The notes under the pieces: model-generated
The model's database searches: none
What the model saw: only the letters and a program-made list of their open reading frames with translations
What the model was told of the DNA's origin: nothing
Shown: positions 33,441-41,897 of the stretch, piece by piece
How positions within the stretch are numbered: position 1 is the first letter of the stretch
Layout of the letters: every line of letters begins with the position of its first letter
Program-made: the position numbers and the translations under genes
NCBI GenBank assembly: GCA_964547875.1
Contig: CAZJPE010000004.1
Coordinates: 35,722 to 99,721 of the forward strand
Origin: JAUSIK01 sp964547875
GTDB lineage: Archaea > Nanobdellota > Nanobdellia > Pacearchaeales > GW2011-AR1
Direction of reading: 5' to 3'
Length of the DNA: 64,000 nt

Positions 33441-35771
33441 TCAAAATAACTTGGCCTGTTTTGAATTTTGAATTAGAGAATCAAAATCTTTGTTTAATAA
33501 AGTCAGAATTTGATTTGCTATTGGCTTGATTTGTTTTTCTATATAATGTTCGTAATCTATTTTATGCTTGAGTTTTTGTATCGGCTCTGGACCATTAGTT
33601 GTTTGATAGTATTCTATTATATTGGTATCTAATCTTTCCAATTGCCTTGCTGCCTTTACATGCGGGGGTGTTGTTTTTGTGTATTCTTCTAAAGACTTAC
33701 GGATTGATTTTCTGTACTTTAACTTATTGTCTAACTCACCTGATTCTATTTTTTTTACATAATCTTTTATGAAACTAGAAATTTCTTGCTTTTTGAATAC
33801 TTTTTTTAATAGTTCTTTTTGGAATTCCTGCGCTGCCTCTGTCCAATCGCCCCTTATAGCTTCTAACCCTGTAATTTCAACCTGCTCTCCACTGCTTGTT
33901 TCTATTAAGCCTGCATAGCGCTTTTTCGCGGCTAATTCTTGCCCCCTTAATTTTGGAATCATCAATGAAAGATATTGCTTTTCAAATTCTAATTCTAGAT
34001 ATGATGTCCGATTGTAATTTTTTTTAATGTAGTCTTTATAGAAATTATTTATGTGTTCTTGAATTTTGTATCCAAGAGAATTTGCTTTTTCTTTTCCAAG
34101 ATTTGTTTCTACAAAGACAGAATCTGTATCTAAATAAATTACCTTATATCCTAATTTTTCTATTTCTTTAGCTGTAAGCTTGATTATAAATTGACCGAAG
34201 TGAGTTATTGCATTTGCCATCTTTAGATTAAAAAAGCGGCAGTTTGGGCTTGCGAGAACGCCAAAAAAAGAATTCATTATGATTTTTATCGCATAGCTCG
34301 AGAGTTCTCTTTTTTCTCGCTTTGCTTTTTCTCTTGCCTGATGCAGCTTCTCTATGATTTCCGGTAGAATACCATCTTCATTTTTAAAGTATGCTTTGTT
34401 TGGAGATTCAATTGCATTTTTTTCTTTTTTTTCCAAATAAGATGCTGGATCAATATTGAATGTTTTTATTATTGAAGGATACAGGGACTTGAAATCTAGG
34501 ATTAATACGTTGTTGTAAATTCCAGGGTTTGAAGATTGAACATAACCTCCTGTGATGCGCTCTTCTTTTAAACCGAATTTTGTTGTTGGGCAGACTAATC
34601 TTTTTTCTCTTGCCTTTCTTATGTATAGTGAATCAAAGGCGACTATTGAGCCGGTTATTCTGTCTAAAGGAAGGCCTGTTAGCTGCGCTCTTTCAACTGC
34701 CAAGTCAATTATTTTTGTTTTTTCTAGAATATTATAAACTAACTGGCAATCCATTATGTTATAATCTGCTAATTTTTGATGCGCGTCTTGAGAGTTTTTT
34801 TCGTATAATGCTTCTATCTCTTCGTGCCTGGACTTGCCCTTAATAAGCTTTCCTGAATTTAGTATAGCTTGCGAGACATCTTCTAAAGTGTACGATTCAA
34901 ATTTAGCGTGCTTTATTGTCGGAGCTTCTTGGATAAATGGATCACGGATTAAATAGAGGGCATCTAAAATCTGCCTGCCCGTAGCTTCTGCCGTTGATGT
35001 CCTAAAAAAGTCAGATTCTATCCTCAGGCGAAGAGCGTCATTATTCCTGCCTATGTCAAATGGGATTTTATTTTTATTGAATAAAACTCTAAGATAAACT
35101 AAATCAAAACCTATTAAATTCCAGCCTATTATTATGTCGGGGTCTAACTTTAATAATTCTGACTTGAATTTTTCCAAGCAATCAGTTTCATCTTTGCAGG
35201 GCATTACATTTTTTAGTTTTTGAGAAGTTATCATAAAAACTTTCCTCTCGTTTTCTGAATAAATGCCGATGCAAAATAGCTTTCCAGTTTTTTTGCTTGA
35301 TTCGGTGTCTATTGAGGCAATTTTTAATTTTGGCTTGAATTCATTTATGGGAGAGATTTTCGGGTTTTCATAAATACAATCAATTTTTTCAGATGAATAA
35401 TAATCGCCCTCTATTTCTATTGCGCCAAGGATGTTATTGTCTATTAAGAAGCGATAATGCGGTTTGATATCTGCCTCATAAGTATTTATTTTTTTGTGAA
35501 TGACTTGATGGAGCTTGTTTATTTCTGCCTGCGTGTTTGCTGATATTTTAATTACTTTCTCTTTATTGAAATTTGTGTAGTCTGTTTTTTCTATTTGATA
35601 TTTTGTCAGAAGCTTATCTATTTTTCGCAAATCTTCTTCTTTTATGTAGAAATATGGCTTTATTTTGCTTAGAGTGACAAATGACCTGTTATTTTCGAGT
35701 CTTCCATATAGCTGAATTATTGTTTCATTGTTTATTGTAATATAAGTTGGATATATTATGTAGCCTTTCAT
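33441..35771 (-). CDS. polB: Family B DNA polymerase
   Basis: Replicative polymerase with 3'-5' exonuclease. Exo motifs: ASIDTES, GWNLIGFDLVYL, YNIMDCQLV. Polymerase motifs: LDFKSLYPSII (A), KIIMNSFFGVL (B) and YLDTDSVFV (C); the KKRYAG block follows. The 776 residues match archaeal PolB. No intein is present despite the conserved motifs that often hold one. The C terminus ends KQAKLF, a possible short PCNA-binding motif. Confidence 0.95.
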   Translation of the reverse strand: MKGYIIYPTYITINNETIIQLYGRLENNRSFVTLSKIKPYFYIKEEDLRKIDKLLTKYQIEKTDYTNFNKEKVIKISANTQAEINKLHQVIHKKINTYEADIKPHYRFLIDNNILGAIEIEGDYYSSEKIDCIYENPKISPINEFKPKLKIASIDTESSKKTGKLFCIGIYSENERKVFMITSQKLKNVMPCKDETDCLEKFKSELLKLDPDIIIGWNLIGFDLVYLRVLFNKNKIPFDIGRNNDALRLRIESDFFRTSTAEATGRQILDALYLIRDPFIQEAPTIKHAKFESYTLEDVSQAILNSGKLIKGKSRHEEIEALYEKNSQDAHQKLADYNIMDCQLVYNILEKTKIIDLAVERAQLTGLPLDRITGSIVAFDSLYIRKAREKRLVCPTTKFGLKEERITGGYVQSSNPGIYNNVLILDFKSLYPSIIKTFNIDPASYLEKKEKNAIESPNKAYFKNEDGILPEIIEKLHQAREKAKREKRELSSYAIKIIMNSFFGVLASPNCRFFNLKMANAITHFGQFIIKLTAKEIEKLGYKVIYLDTDSVFVETNLGKEKANSLGYKIQEHINNFYKDYIKKNYNRTSYLELEFEKQYLSLMIPKLRGQELAAKKRYAGLIETSSGEQVEITGLEAIRGDWTEAAQEFQKELLKKVFKKQEISSFIKDYVKKIESGELDNKLKYRKSIRKSLEEYTKTTPPHVKAARQLERLDTNIIEYYQTTNGPEPIQKLKHKIDYEHYIEKQIKPIANQILTLLNKDFDSLIQNSKQAKLF

Positions 35772-35987
35772 ATTTTTATTATATTTGGTTATGTTTTATA
35801 ACTATCTATTGTAGGTATACTATTACCTTAATGGTCTATGTCTAAATGTTTAGATATGCCAGATATTTTATCAAGTTCAATAATTTGTTATCTCTGCAGG
35901 AGTTTTTCCTTTGAGCTCTTGATGCTGTCAACAAAGTTATAAATTATTCTAAAACGCGCACTGTTCCTCGCTCTAATAATTTGGGAT

Positions 35988-36596
35988 TTAAATCTCAATA
36001 ATCTTGCCTTCTCTGCCTACATTTATTACTTTTGTGCTTCCTATTTTTTCTTCTATGCCTGATGTTTCATGGATATGGCCGTGCAGCAAGAAATCTGGCT
36101 TGAATTCTTTTATTGCTTTTGTTATTGCTTCGCTTCCTTTTATTCCTGAAAGTTCAGATAGGCTTGGAGAGGGATGCATGTGCGTTACCATTATCTTCTT
36201 TTCAATGTTTTTTATTCCTGCATGGGCTTTTTTTAGGGTTTCAAATATCTCTTTTTCTGATATTCTACCAGGGCCAGGGCCTTCTGCCCCACCGGCACCG
36301 AAAAAGCCGATGTTTTCGTATTGGACAGAATAACCGTGGATGTTTTTTACTCCGTAAATACTTGCGAGAAAATCAGCTGTCGCAAATGAGTCCCAGTTGC
36401 CTGGAACTATTAGAATGCGCTTGTTTTTTTCCTTAAATGGTTTGATGATATTTTTTGTTTCTACAAATCCAGTTATATCACCGCATAGCACAACTAAATC
36501 TACATTTTCCTTTTCTGCTTTTTCAGCTAGTTTTTTAACTAATTTTGAATTTCCGTGGATATCTGATGCTGCAAGTATCTTGAGCTTTTTTGCCAT
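35988..36596 (-). CDS. Metallophosphoesterase
   Basis: Starting at ATG 36596 rather than the longer 5' frame, the 202-residue protein has ASDIHGN, VVLCGDITG, IVPGNWDS (GNHD type with Trp), VTHMHPSP and LLHGHIHE, the complete calcineurin-like set of the small archaeal phosphodiesterase branch. Unlike the copy at 6728-7521 it is intact, so it may cover that lost activity. Confidence 0.88.
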   Translation of the reverse strand: MAKKLKILAASDIHGNSKLVKKLAEKAEKENVDLVVLCGDITGFVETKNIIKPFKEKNKRILIVPGNWDSFATADFLASIYGVKNIHGYSVQYENIGFFGAGGAEGPGPGRISEKEIFETLKKAHAGIKNIEKKIMVTHMHPSPSLSELSGIKGSEAITKAIKEFKPDFLLHGHIHETSGIEEKIGSTKVINVGREGKIIEI

Positions 36597-36678
36597 ATTT
36601 TTAATTGTAAAAGGATGGTTATAAAGGTTTTTAAATTGTTTCAGTAAGAAATAAAAAGCGTGATTTGTTATTTTGATA

Positions 36679-37233
36679 ATGGCTAAGGATATTAGCAAAA
36701 AGAGAAAGAAAAAGTTTGTTATTGTACTAATGATCGTTTTATTAATTGGCGCGGCTGTAGGAAGTGCATATTATTTTATTTTTTATTACAGGAAAAGTTT
36801 TGGCGTTCATAGTGATGGAGTGGTTGGCAGGATGGGACTTGAAAATCCTGTTGCTGGCTTAAGTTTGGAGGAAGCTGTTGCAAAGTTTGATGAGAGTTTT
36901 GTATATTACCTATTATTTAGCATTGGAGCTCATAATTTGCATAATCCTCCTTTTAGCTCTAATGAGCCAAAAATAGAGATTTTTGTTGATAGCGACATTT
37001 ATAGCGCGAGAATTGTTGATGGAAGCATAAGAATTTCCAAAGGCGGAATTGAAGAGAGGGATATTGTGCTAAGGACAACAAAGGAAGAGGCAATTAAGAT
37101 GATGAATGATAAGAACGTTGTTGTCGAATCTTTTAAGAATGGGGAAAGCAAGATAGAATTGATTGCGAATAAGTTAGAATTATATTCTAAAGGATATTTA
37201 GGGCTTTATGACGAATTGAGCGGAGGGGATTAG
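36679..37233 (+). CDS. Membrane-anchored protein with SCP2-like tail
   Basis: A 184-residue protein. A basic N terminus (KDISKKRKKK) is followed by one membrane helix (FVIVLMIVLLIGAAVGSAYYFIF), then a soluble domain outside. The C-terminal 80 residues (KIEIFVDSDIYSARI, DIVLRTTKEEAIKMM, KIELIANKLELYSKGYLGLYDEL) loosely resemble the sterol-carrier SCP2 fold. The resemblance is weak and function unknown. Confidence 0.55.
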   Translation: MAKDISKKRKKKFVIVLMIVLLIGAAVGSAYYFIFYYRKSFGVHSDGVVGRMGLENPVAGLSLEEAVAKFDESFVYYLLFSIGAHNLHNPPFSSNEPKIEIFVDSDIYSARIVDGSIRISKGGIEERDIVLRTTKEEAIKMMNDKNVVVESFKNGESKIELIANKLELYSKGYLGLYDELSGGD

Positions 37234-37250
37234 TTATATATAATTAGTTT

Positions 37251-37616
37251 CTAATCTCCATCTACAAACTTTTTTGCCCAATCTAACATTATATCATAAT
37301 TATTTTCATAAAAGACAGTTTTATTTTGACTTATCATTTTTTTAAGCTCATCATCAGCCCCAGTGCTATGGCCTTTTAATCTGAAAAGCGCGTCACACTT
37401 AGATAAGATATTAAGGTCATATTTCAACCATTATTCGTAAGGCAATGGAAAAAGAAGATCCTGAAACATTGTCCAGTGCGGAGCAATGGGAATAATCAAA
37501 TTTGTCTTGTATAATTTATCCCAACATTCCATAGCTCTTCTTGTATTGTATATAGGATATGCTTTAGTATATGGGCCTGCGATAAAGACTAATGGTTTGT
37601 TAAATTCGTTATTCAT
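37251..37616 (-). pseudogene. Deoxyribosyltransferase-like (DUF4406 type) gene with in-frame TAA
   Basis: The frame from ATG 37616 gives KPLVFIAGPYT, NTRRAMECWDKL and PHWTMFQDLLFPLPYE, then TAA at 37431-37433. The same frame continues without shift: WLKYDLNILSKCDALFRLKGHSTGADDELKK and on to TAG 37251-37253, the expected second half of a nucleotide-sugar-hydrolase-like fold. One base change (for example GAA to TAA) explains it. The 61-residue first part alone would not fold. Confidence 0.8.
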
Positions 37617-37762
37617 TATTTTTAGGAAAGGTAATATTCTTTTTTAAGAATTGTTGTGGTGATTCATGTTGTATTCAATGAGTGGTATTTCGCTACTAAA
37701 TAAAATAACAAAGCCTTAGAAAGCTTTAAAAGCTGTAATTAAGCTTTAATATATAGTTTAGA

Positions 37763-38041
37763 ATGTATATTTTGAAGATGAAAGACAATTTCGACATATT
37801 TTTCAGGCGAAAACCAGCATTAATGCTTGTCGCGTTGAAGAGAATCAGCAGAGCGAGATATGGGAGCATTTTGGCTAAGGAAGTTGATTGCACATATAGC
37901 CATGCTGTTAAGATTTTGCAGAGCTTAGAAAAATTAGGCCTTGTAGGATTTGAGAAAAAAGGGCGCATTAAATTGATTAAGCTGACTAAAAAAGGGACTG
38001 ATATCGCAGAGAATATCGAGAATATTAAGACTAATTTGTGA
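37763..38041 (+). CDS. Winged-helix transcription regulator
   Basis: A 92-residue protein with a winged helix: ALKRISRARYGSILAKEVDCTYSHAVKILQSLEKLGLVGFEKKGR, then a C-terminal helix. It resembles small MarR/ArsR-like archaeal regulators. An alternative start is the ATG at 37778. The next gene begins within its last codons, so they are coupled. AAGCTTTAATATATAG lies upstream. Confidence 0.75.
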   Translation: MYILKMKDNFDIFFRRKPALMLVALKRISRARYGSILAKEVDCTYSHAVKILQSLEKLGLVGFEKKGRIKLIKLTKKGTDIAENIENIKTNL

Positions 38042-38247
38042 AAATAGAATTAGATTTGGACGCAATGGCTGAAGAGCTTTTAGAATATGTTAGAAGAGGT
38101 AGAATTATTAGCGGATTAAGTATTTTTTATACATATATCTTGAAACATGATGAAATAATTGATGCAAATTTAGTTCACGATAGTTTGAGAGATCTAGTAA
38201 AGAAAGGAATTATCAAACAGATTCTAATTTATCAAGGAATTTATTGA
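38038..38247 (+). CDS. Hypothetical protein coupled to winged-helix regulator
   Basis: A 69-residue helical protein with GTG start at 38038 overlapping the regulator stop. The RGRIISGLSIFYTYILKHDEI and LVHDSLRDLVKKGIIKQIL segments look like a second small winged helix. It runs 35 nt into the convergent Toprim gene. Confidence 0.5.
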   Translation: MKIELDLDAMAEELLEYVRRGRIISGLSIFYTYILKHDEIIDANLVHDSLRDLVKKGIIKQILIYQGIY

Positions 38248-38581
38248 CGCCTTCAATGTGGGAGATCCTGGATTTTATCAGTATTCCTCTTAAAGTTGAA
38301 TCTAAATGAACGCCTAATTCTTGAAAGAGCGATTTTAAAAGCAGATATAACTGCTTTCCTCTTTTATCTAGGTCTGTGAGAATGCATATCTTGTCTCTTT
38401 TACTTATTTGATTGGCGATTTGCTCTGCTCTTTCTCTTAACGAAACGCCCGTTATGTGAATTGCATAGACGCTTTGAAAGCCGAGAGATTTTAGAGCATT
38501 GAGATCTTTTTTCCCTTCTACAACTATTATGTAATCCTTGAAATTTTCTATTTCTGCTTTTAGATTTTGGTTGAATTTCAT
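38213..38581 (-). CDS. Toprim-domain protein
   Basis: From ATG 38581 a 122-residue protein with IIVVEGKKDLNALKSLGF (catalytic Glu) and CILTDLDKRGKQLYLLL (DxD), the Toprim fold of primases, topoisomerases and RNase M5. It is a stand-alone Toprim as found widely in archaea (UPF0292-like); biochemical role unknown. Confidence 0.82.
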   Translation of the reverse strand: MKFNQNLKAEIENFKDYIIVVEGKKDLNALKSLGFQSVYAIHITGVSLRERAEQIANQISKRDKICILTDLDKRGKQLYLLLKSLFQELGVHLDSTLRGILIKSRISHIEGVNKFLDKLESV

Positions 38582-38727
38582 ATTATTAATATATCTAAGA
38601 ATATACATCTTTATTAACTTTATTTTTATTACTTATAATAATCTATATTTCTTGAAGCTTAGAAAGATGGAATAGGGTTTCTGCCTCCCTGTGTAATGTA
38701 AGGGGGTGAACCACAATTAAAATAGGA

Positions 38728-38826
38728 TGGCCCCGACGGGATTTGAACCCGCGACACCTAGGTTTCTCGGCTAAAGCGATTGCGAGCTTAAGAGCCTAGT
38801 GCTCTGCCAGGCTGAGCTACGGAGCC
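38728..38826 (-). tRNA. tRNA-Lys(CTT) with intron
   Basis: Acceptor GGCTCCG / CGGGGCC, discriminator A, T arm GCGGG-TTCAAAT-CCCGT. The anticodon stem is CTAGG / CCTAG with CTT after U33. About 24 nt follow position 37, the canonical intron site; without them the tRNA is about 75 nt. Confidence 0.92.
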
Positions 38827-38975
38827 TTTATAATTGGAGAGTTGATTGGTTTAAAAAGTTATCAATTATTGCAATGTAAAATAGCCCAATTTAAGAATAA
38901 TTATTTTTTATTATGTTTGGTTTTGGGTCGATATTACTGACGTTGATATATTAGGGGTTGTTAATCATTATAGAT

Positions 38976-39284
38976 TTACCTATAAATGCGCCAGGAATGG
39001 CCGCATTTAACGCATTTGTAGAACTTTGTTTCTGCCTCGTCCGATGCTCTTGTTTGCGATGTCCAGAAATATGCTCTTTTATTCTTGCATTTGGGGCAGT
39101 TGATTTCTATTATCGGATTTGTATTATCCTGCCCTTCTCTTATAATAGGGATGGTTTCTTTTGCTTCTAATTTTTCAGATGCCTCTATTTTTGGCTTTTT
39201 CTTCTGCTTAAAGCCGCAGTTCATGCAAACTGCTTTATTTTTCTCAACAAGAATCATGCTTCCGCATTTTGAACAAAATTCCAT
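38976..39284 (-). CDS. tfs: Transcription elongation factor TFS
   Basis: The archaeal homolog of TFIIS. Its 102 residues have an N-terminal zinc ribbon (FCSKCG...CMNCGF), a flexible linker, and a C-terminal ribbon (NCPKCKNKRAYFWTSQTRASDEAETKFYKCVKCGHSW) with the acidic DE pair that stimulates RNA cleavage by stalled RNA polymerase. Confidence 0.94.
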   Translation of the reverse strand: MEFCSKCGSMILVEKNKAVCMNCGFKQKKKPKIEASEKLEAKETIPIIREGQDNTNPIIEINCPKCKNKRAYFWTSQTRASDEAETKFYKCVKCGHSWRIYR

Positions 39285-39323
39285 GTTCTGACCAAGAATA
39301 CAGAGTATTTTAAATTTTTGGTT

Positions 39324-39890
39324 TTACCTGCAGAATCCTTGCTGATTAGTTGGGCGGAATGGCTCAAAGAAAATAAGCTTTATCCAACCTAATAAGGGTA
39401 TTCTTAATGATGCTTTTCCTATTATTGAATTTTGTGATATGTTTCTTTCAATTTCTAATTGATTTGTGTTATGATCTCCCTTTGTTCCTATTGGATTTAA
39501 TTCTATTATCCTATGTATTAAGGGGTGTTTTGCTTGAGCCGTGAAAATTATAATTTCTCCTGTTTTATAATTGTTCTTTCCTAAAACAAGGATAATGTCT
39601 CCTTTGTTCAAGCCATTTTTATAGCCTGATGATTCAAATTGTGATTTTGTGATGTTTTTTGATTCGTAAAAAGCGCTGTTTTTATCCCACCATTCTTCAA
39701 AGCTTGATTCATGGTACATTGAGCAGGATTCTATGACAACTAGTGGGAGCTGCGAGCCTGTAAGGAGAGAGATAACTGGAAAAAATATTAGTTTAATGAA
39801 AAGTATTATTAATATTATTGACACTAGCCAAGACTGCCATGTGTCTTTTTTTAGGAAATTCCAGAATTTTTTTATTGCGTTTAGATTCAT
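39324..39890 (-). CDS. Signal peptidase I, archaeal SipW type
   Basis: Removes signal peptides from exported proteins. After one N-terminal membrane helix (WLVSIILIILFIKLIFF) come VIESCSMYH with the catalytic Ser, KHPLIHRI with His and TKGDHN with Asp: the Ser-His-Asp pattern of archaeal and ER signal peptidases rather than the bacterial Ser-Lys dyad. It would process the exported proteins encoded at 45-53 kb. Confidence 0.9.
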   Translation of the reverse strand: MNLNAIKKFWNFLKKDTWQSWLVSIILIILFIKLIFFPVISLLTGSQLPLVVIESCSMYHESSFEEWWDKNSAFYESKNITKSQFESSGYKNGLNKGDIILVLGKNNYKTGEIIIFTAQAKHPLIHRIIELNPIGTKGDHNTNQLEIERNISQNSIIGKASLRIPLLGWIKLIFFEPFRPTNQQGFCR

Positions 39891-39964
39891 TTTATAATTT
39901 GGAAGAGAGTGTTTTTAATTGTTGTCATCAATAGGTTTTTAAGATTAGGTTTTCTTTATTTATT

Positions 39965-40153
39965 ATGGACGAGGGTTTAGTTTTGCTGATTGTGGTTTTG
40001 CTGATTGTATTGGAAGGACTGTATATTGCTTTTTTGCCTAAAAATGCCAAGAGGATTATGATTGACATCAGCAGGAATTTAAATGGATTAAGATTGATTG
40101 GAGTGATTGAAATAATTATCGGACTTATATTATTTGGAGTTGCTATTTTTTAG
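39965..40153 (+). CDS. DUF2065-like small membrane protein
   Basis: A 62-residue protein with two membrane helices (LVLLIVVLLIVLEGLYIAFL; LRLIGVIEIIIGLILFGVAIF) joined by a basic loop. The EG...P motif in helix 1 and LR-GxxE-xxGL in helix 2 resemble DUF2065. Function unknown. TTTTTAAGATTAGG upstream. Confidence 0.6.
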   Translation: MDEGLVLLIVVLLIVLEGLYIAFLPKNAKRIMIDISRNLNGLRLIGVIEIIIGLILFGVAIF

Positions 40154-40156
40154 AAA

Positions 40157-40227
40157 TGCGGTCACGGGGAATTGAACCCCGATCTTCTGCTTGGGAAGCA
40201 GAAATTCTGCCGTTTAACTATAACCGC
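40157..40227 (-). tRNA. tRNA-Gly(CCC)
   Basis: Acceptor GCGGTTA / TGACCGC, discriminator A, anticodon stem TCTGC / GCAGA with loop TTCCCAA, T arm CGGGG-TTCAATT-CCCCG. No intron; 71 nt. Confidence 0.95.
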
Positions 40228-40311
40228 ATTTCAAATATATTAATGAAAGAGTTAAAAAGGTTTGTTGAAAGGAATTTTGTTAGCATTTATTAATTATCTC
40301 TAATAAGAATC

Positions 40312-40350
40312 TTTATAAATGAAATTTTGTTTTGATTTTAGAAAGTTTGT
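40312..40350 (+). promoter_or_regulatory. Promoter of tRNA-Ile
   Basis: GAATCTTTATAAATG at about 40310-40322 is a TATA box some 30-35 nt before the tRNA 5' end. Confidence 0.45.
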
Positions 40351-40424
40351 GATCGCGTAGCTCAGTCTGGCAGAGTACTGCTCTGATAAGGCAGGGGTCC
40401 CCGGTTCAAATCCGGGCGCGATCA
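40351..40424 (+). tRNA. tRNA-Ile(GAT)
   Basis: Acceptor GATCGCG / CGCGATC, discriminator A, D arm GCTC/GAGT, anticodon stem CTGCT / GGCAG with loop CTGATAA, T arm CCCGG-TTCAAAT-CCGGG. No intron; 74 nt. Confidence 0.95.
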
Positions 40425-40433
40425 TATTTCATA

Positions 40434-40547
40434 ATGAAAGAGGGAGCAAGGAAAATACTTATTTTTAATGAGTATAGAGATATAATGAGAGAATTTATAA
40501 GACGGGATTTAATAGATTTGGATTATCTAAGAAAGTTTCTGCTTTAG
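40434..40547 (+). CDS. Possible 37-residue protein
   Basis: ATG 40434 opens a short basic, helical frame (MKEGARKILIFNEYRD...) ending at TAG 40545. It follows tRNA-Ile by 9 nt and could be co-transcribed. There is no ribosome-binding site or family match, so it may be chance. Nothing else is seen between 40425 and 40676. Confidence 0.2.
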   Translation: MKEGARKILIFNEYRDIMREFIRRDLIDLDYLRKFLL

Positions 40548-40676
40548 ATATTTTAGTTAAGGGAGGTATTTTGAACAAGGTTGGGGGTTATATAAACCAT
40601 CACATTTAGTCTGGAATATTTAGATTCTGTTTTGGGAATAGGTTTGGATTAGTATAATGAGAGAATAATGTTGGAT

Positions 40677-41312
40677 TTAAAATGTCTTAAATTCAACGAG
40701 AAGCTTGTCATTGGCGAGAGAGATGCTTTTCAATGGGAGATTGACAGGAAGGCTGTTAACATATACTTTTTTGCTTCCAATTGCTTTTATCTCATATCCT
40801 GATTCTAATTTTGAGATAAATATATCTTCAGGGGATTCTATTCCTGGGGTATTTAACTCGTAGACTACTTTATCATTAAGCCTTTTTATTTTTGTTTCTG
40901 CATTAGAGCGCGGAAGTGAATTCATTCTTTCAAGCTGCTCTTTTGAAATGCTTCTTTGAAATATACTTCTTTGCTTTAAGTTATTAGATGCAGACTGACC
41001 GCCCATTCTGATTCTTATTCCATTTGGATAGCTTTTTATTTCAGTCCTTTTGGACTCTTTATCAATGTTCTTGAACTGTTTGTCAAGACTTTTTATTAAA
41101 GTGTTCATTAGCGAGCCAAGAAATCTTTCTGTCATGCCTAGGCCGAAATTATCCTGCGTGCTTGTCAGCTCTTCGCCCTTGCCAAGCAGCCCATAATCTC
41201 TTATATGCTTTTCCTCGTCTATTTGGCTTTCTCCGCAATAAGGGCAGAAGCTAAATTTCTCATTGATTTTTGTGCGACAATTTACGCATTTAATTTTTTT
41301 TCTGAAAATCAT
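40677..41312 (-). CDS. Zinc-ribbon protein with Hsp20/p23-like C-terminal domain
   Basis: A 211-residue protein. The N-terminal zinc ribbon is CVNCRTKI...FCPYCGE. A low-complexity middle has GGQSASNNLKQ, and the last 65 residues (KVVYELNTPGIESPEDIFISKLESGYEIKAI, VNLPLKSISLANDKLLVEF) have the beta-sandwich pattern of alpha-crystallin/CS domains. It is divergent from the cdc48-hsp20 operon 220 bp away, so it may be a co-chaperone or client adaptor in the same quality-control network. Confidence 0.6.
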   Translation of the reverse strand: MIFRKKIKCVNCRTKINEKFSFCPYCGESQIDEEKHIRDYGLLGKGEELTSTQDNFGLGMTERFLGSLMNTLIKSLDKQFKNIDKESKRTEIKSYPNGIRIRMGGQSASNNLKQRSIFQRSISKEQLERMNSLPRSNAETKIKRLNDKVVYELNTPGIESPEDIFISKLESGYEIKAIGSKKVYVNSLPVNLPLKSISLANDKLLVEFKTF

Positions 41313-41464
41313 GCATTGTTTAGGAAAAGGGCTTTTTTAAACTTTATTGAAACTCAAAGACATTTATATATCTTGCTTTTTACCTCTTTTTCCGTCTATA
41401 TTAATGGTTTATGCTGTTTATATATTTTTTGTTTGCCGATGATTATTATATACTTGGGAAGAGA

Positions 41465-41503
41465 AATATTTATATAGTGGTGTATATACGAAATAGTATA
41501 TAC
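41465..41503 (+). promoter_or_regulatory. Promoter and paired palindromic operator of regulator-cdc48-hsp20 operon
   Basis: A TATA-like AAATATTTATATA (about 41465-41477) is followed by two copies of the 8-bp palindrome GTATATAC at 41482-41489 and 41496-41503, 14 bp apart. The second copy falls where transcription should start (about 25 nt after TATA), so a bound repressor would block initiation. The first gene of the operon is a plausible DNA-binding protein. Confidence 0.6.
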
Positions 41504-41528
41504 TAAAAGGATTTATCAATTTATCAAA

Positions 41529-41897
41529 ATGGCAGACATATTTGAACAAAAGATTTTTTGCAAGAGATGCGATGTTGAGATGAAGCCTTGCATAGTTGAA
41601 AAATCTGGAGTAGAATTAAGAGCTGTAAGATGCGATGAATGCGGGGAGAGGATTATTCGTCCTGCTGATCTGAATTGCTTGGAGCACTTCAAGAATTTAA
41701 AAGGAAAAACTTTTAATGTTAAATTGAGAATGGTTGGAAATAGTCATGCCATTAGCATACCAAAGGAGATTATTAATTTTATGAATGAGACGCATAAGAG
41801 CATGAAAGAAGAAATGGATAGTATGGTTAAATTATGCTTTGAGGATTTTAGGAGATTAAGCCTTATATTTGGCGACGAGGAGGAAGATGCAAAATGA
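41529..41897 (+). CDS. Zinc-ribbon/AbrB-like regulator, first gene of cdc48-hsp20 operon
   Basis: A 122-residue protein with an N-terminal zinc ribbon (CKRCDVEMKPC...CDECGERI, like YgiT-type antitoxins) and a C-terminal VKLRMVGNSHAISIPKEIINF, which has the SpoVT/AbrB swapped-hairpin pattern. Both suggest a DNA-binding protein. It overlaps cdc48 by 4 nt (ATGA), so it is the natural candidate to bind the palindromes in its own promoter and tune chaperone levels. Confidence 0.65.
   Translation: MADIFEQKIFCKRCDVEMKPCIVEKSGVELRAVRCDECGERIIRPADLNCLEHFKNLKGKTFNVKLRMVGNSHAISIPKEIINFMNETHKSMKEEMDSMVKLCFEDFRRLSLIFGDEEEDAK

Noticed and set aside
33441..35771. Intein in polB
   Set aside because: Motifs A, B and C are continuous with normal spacing.
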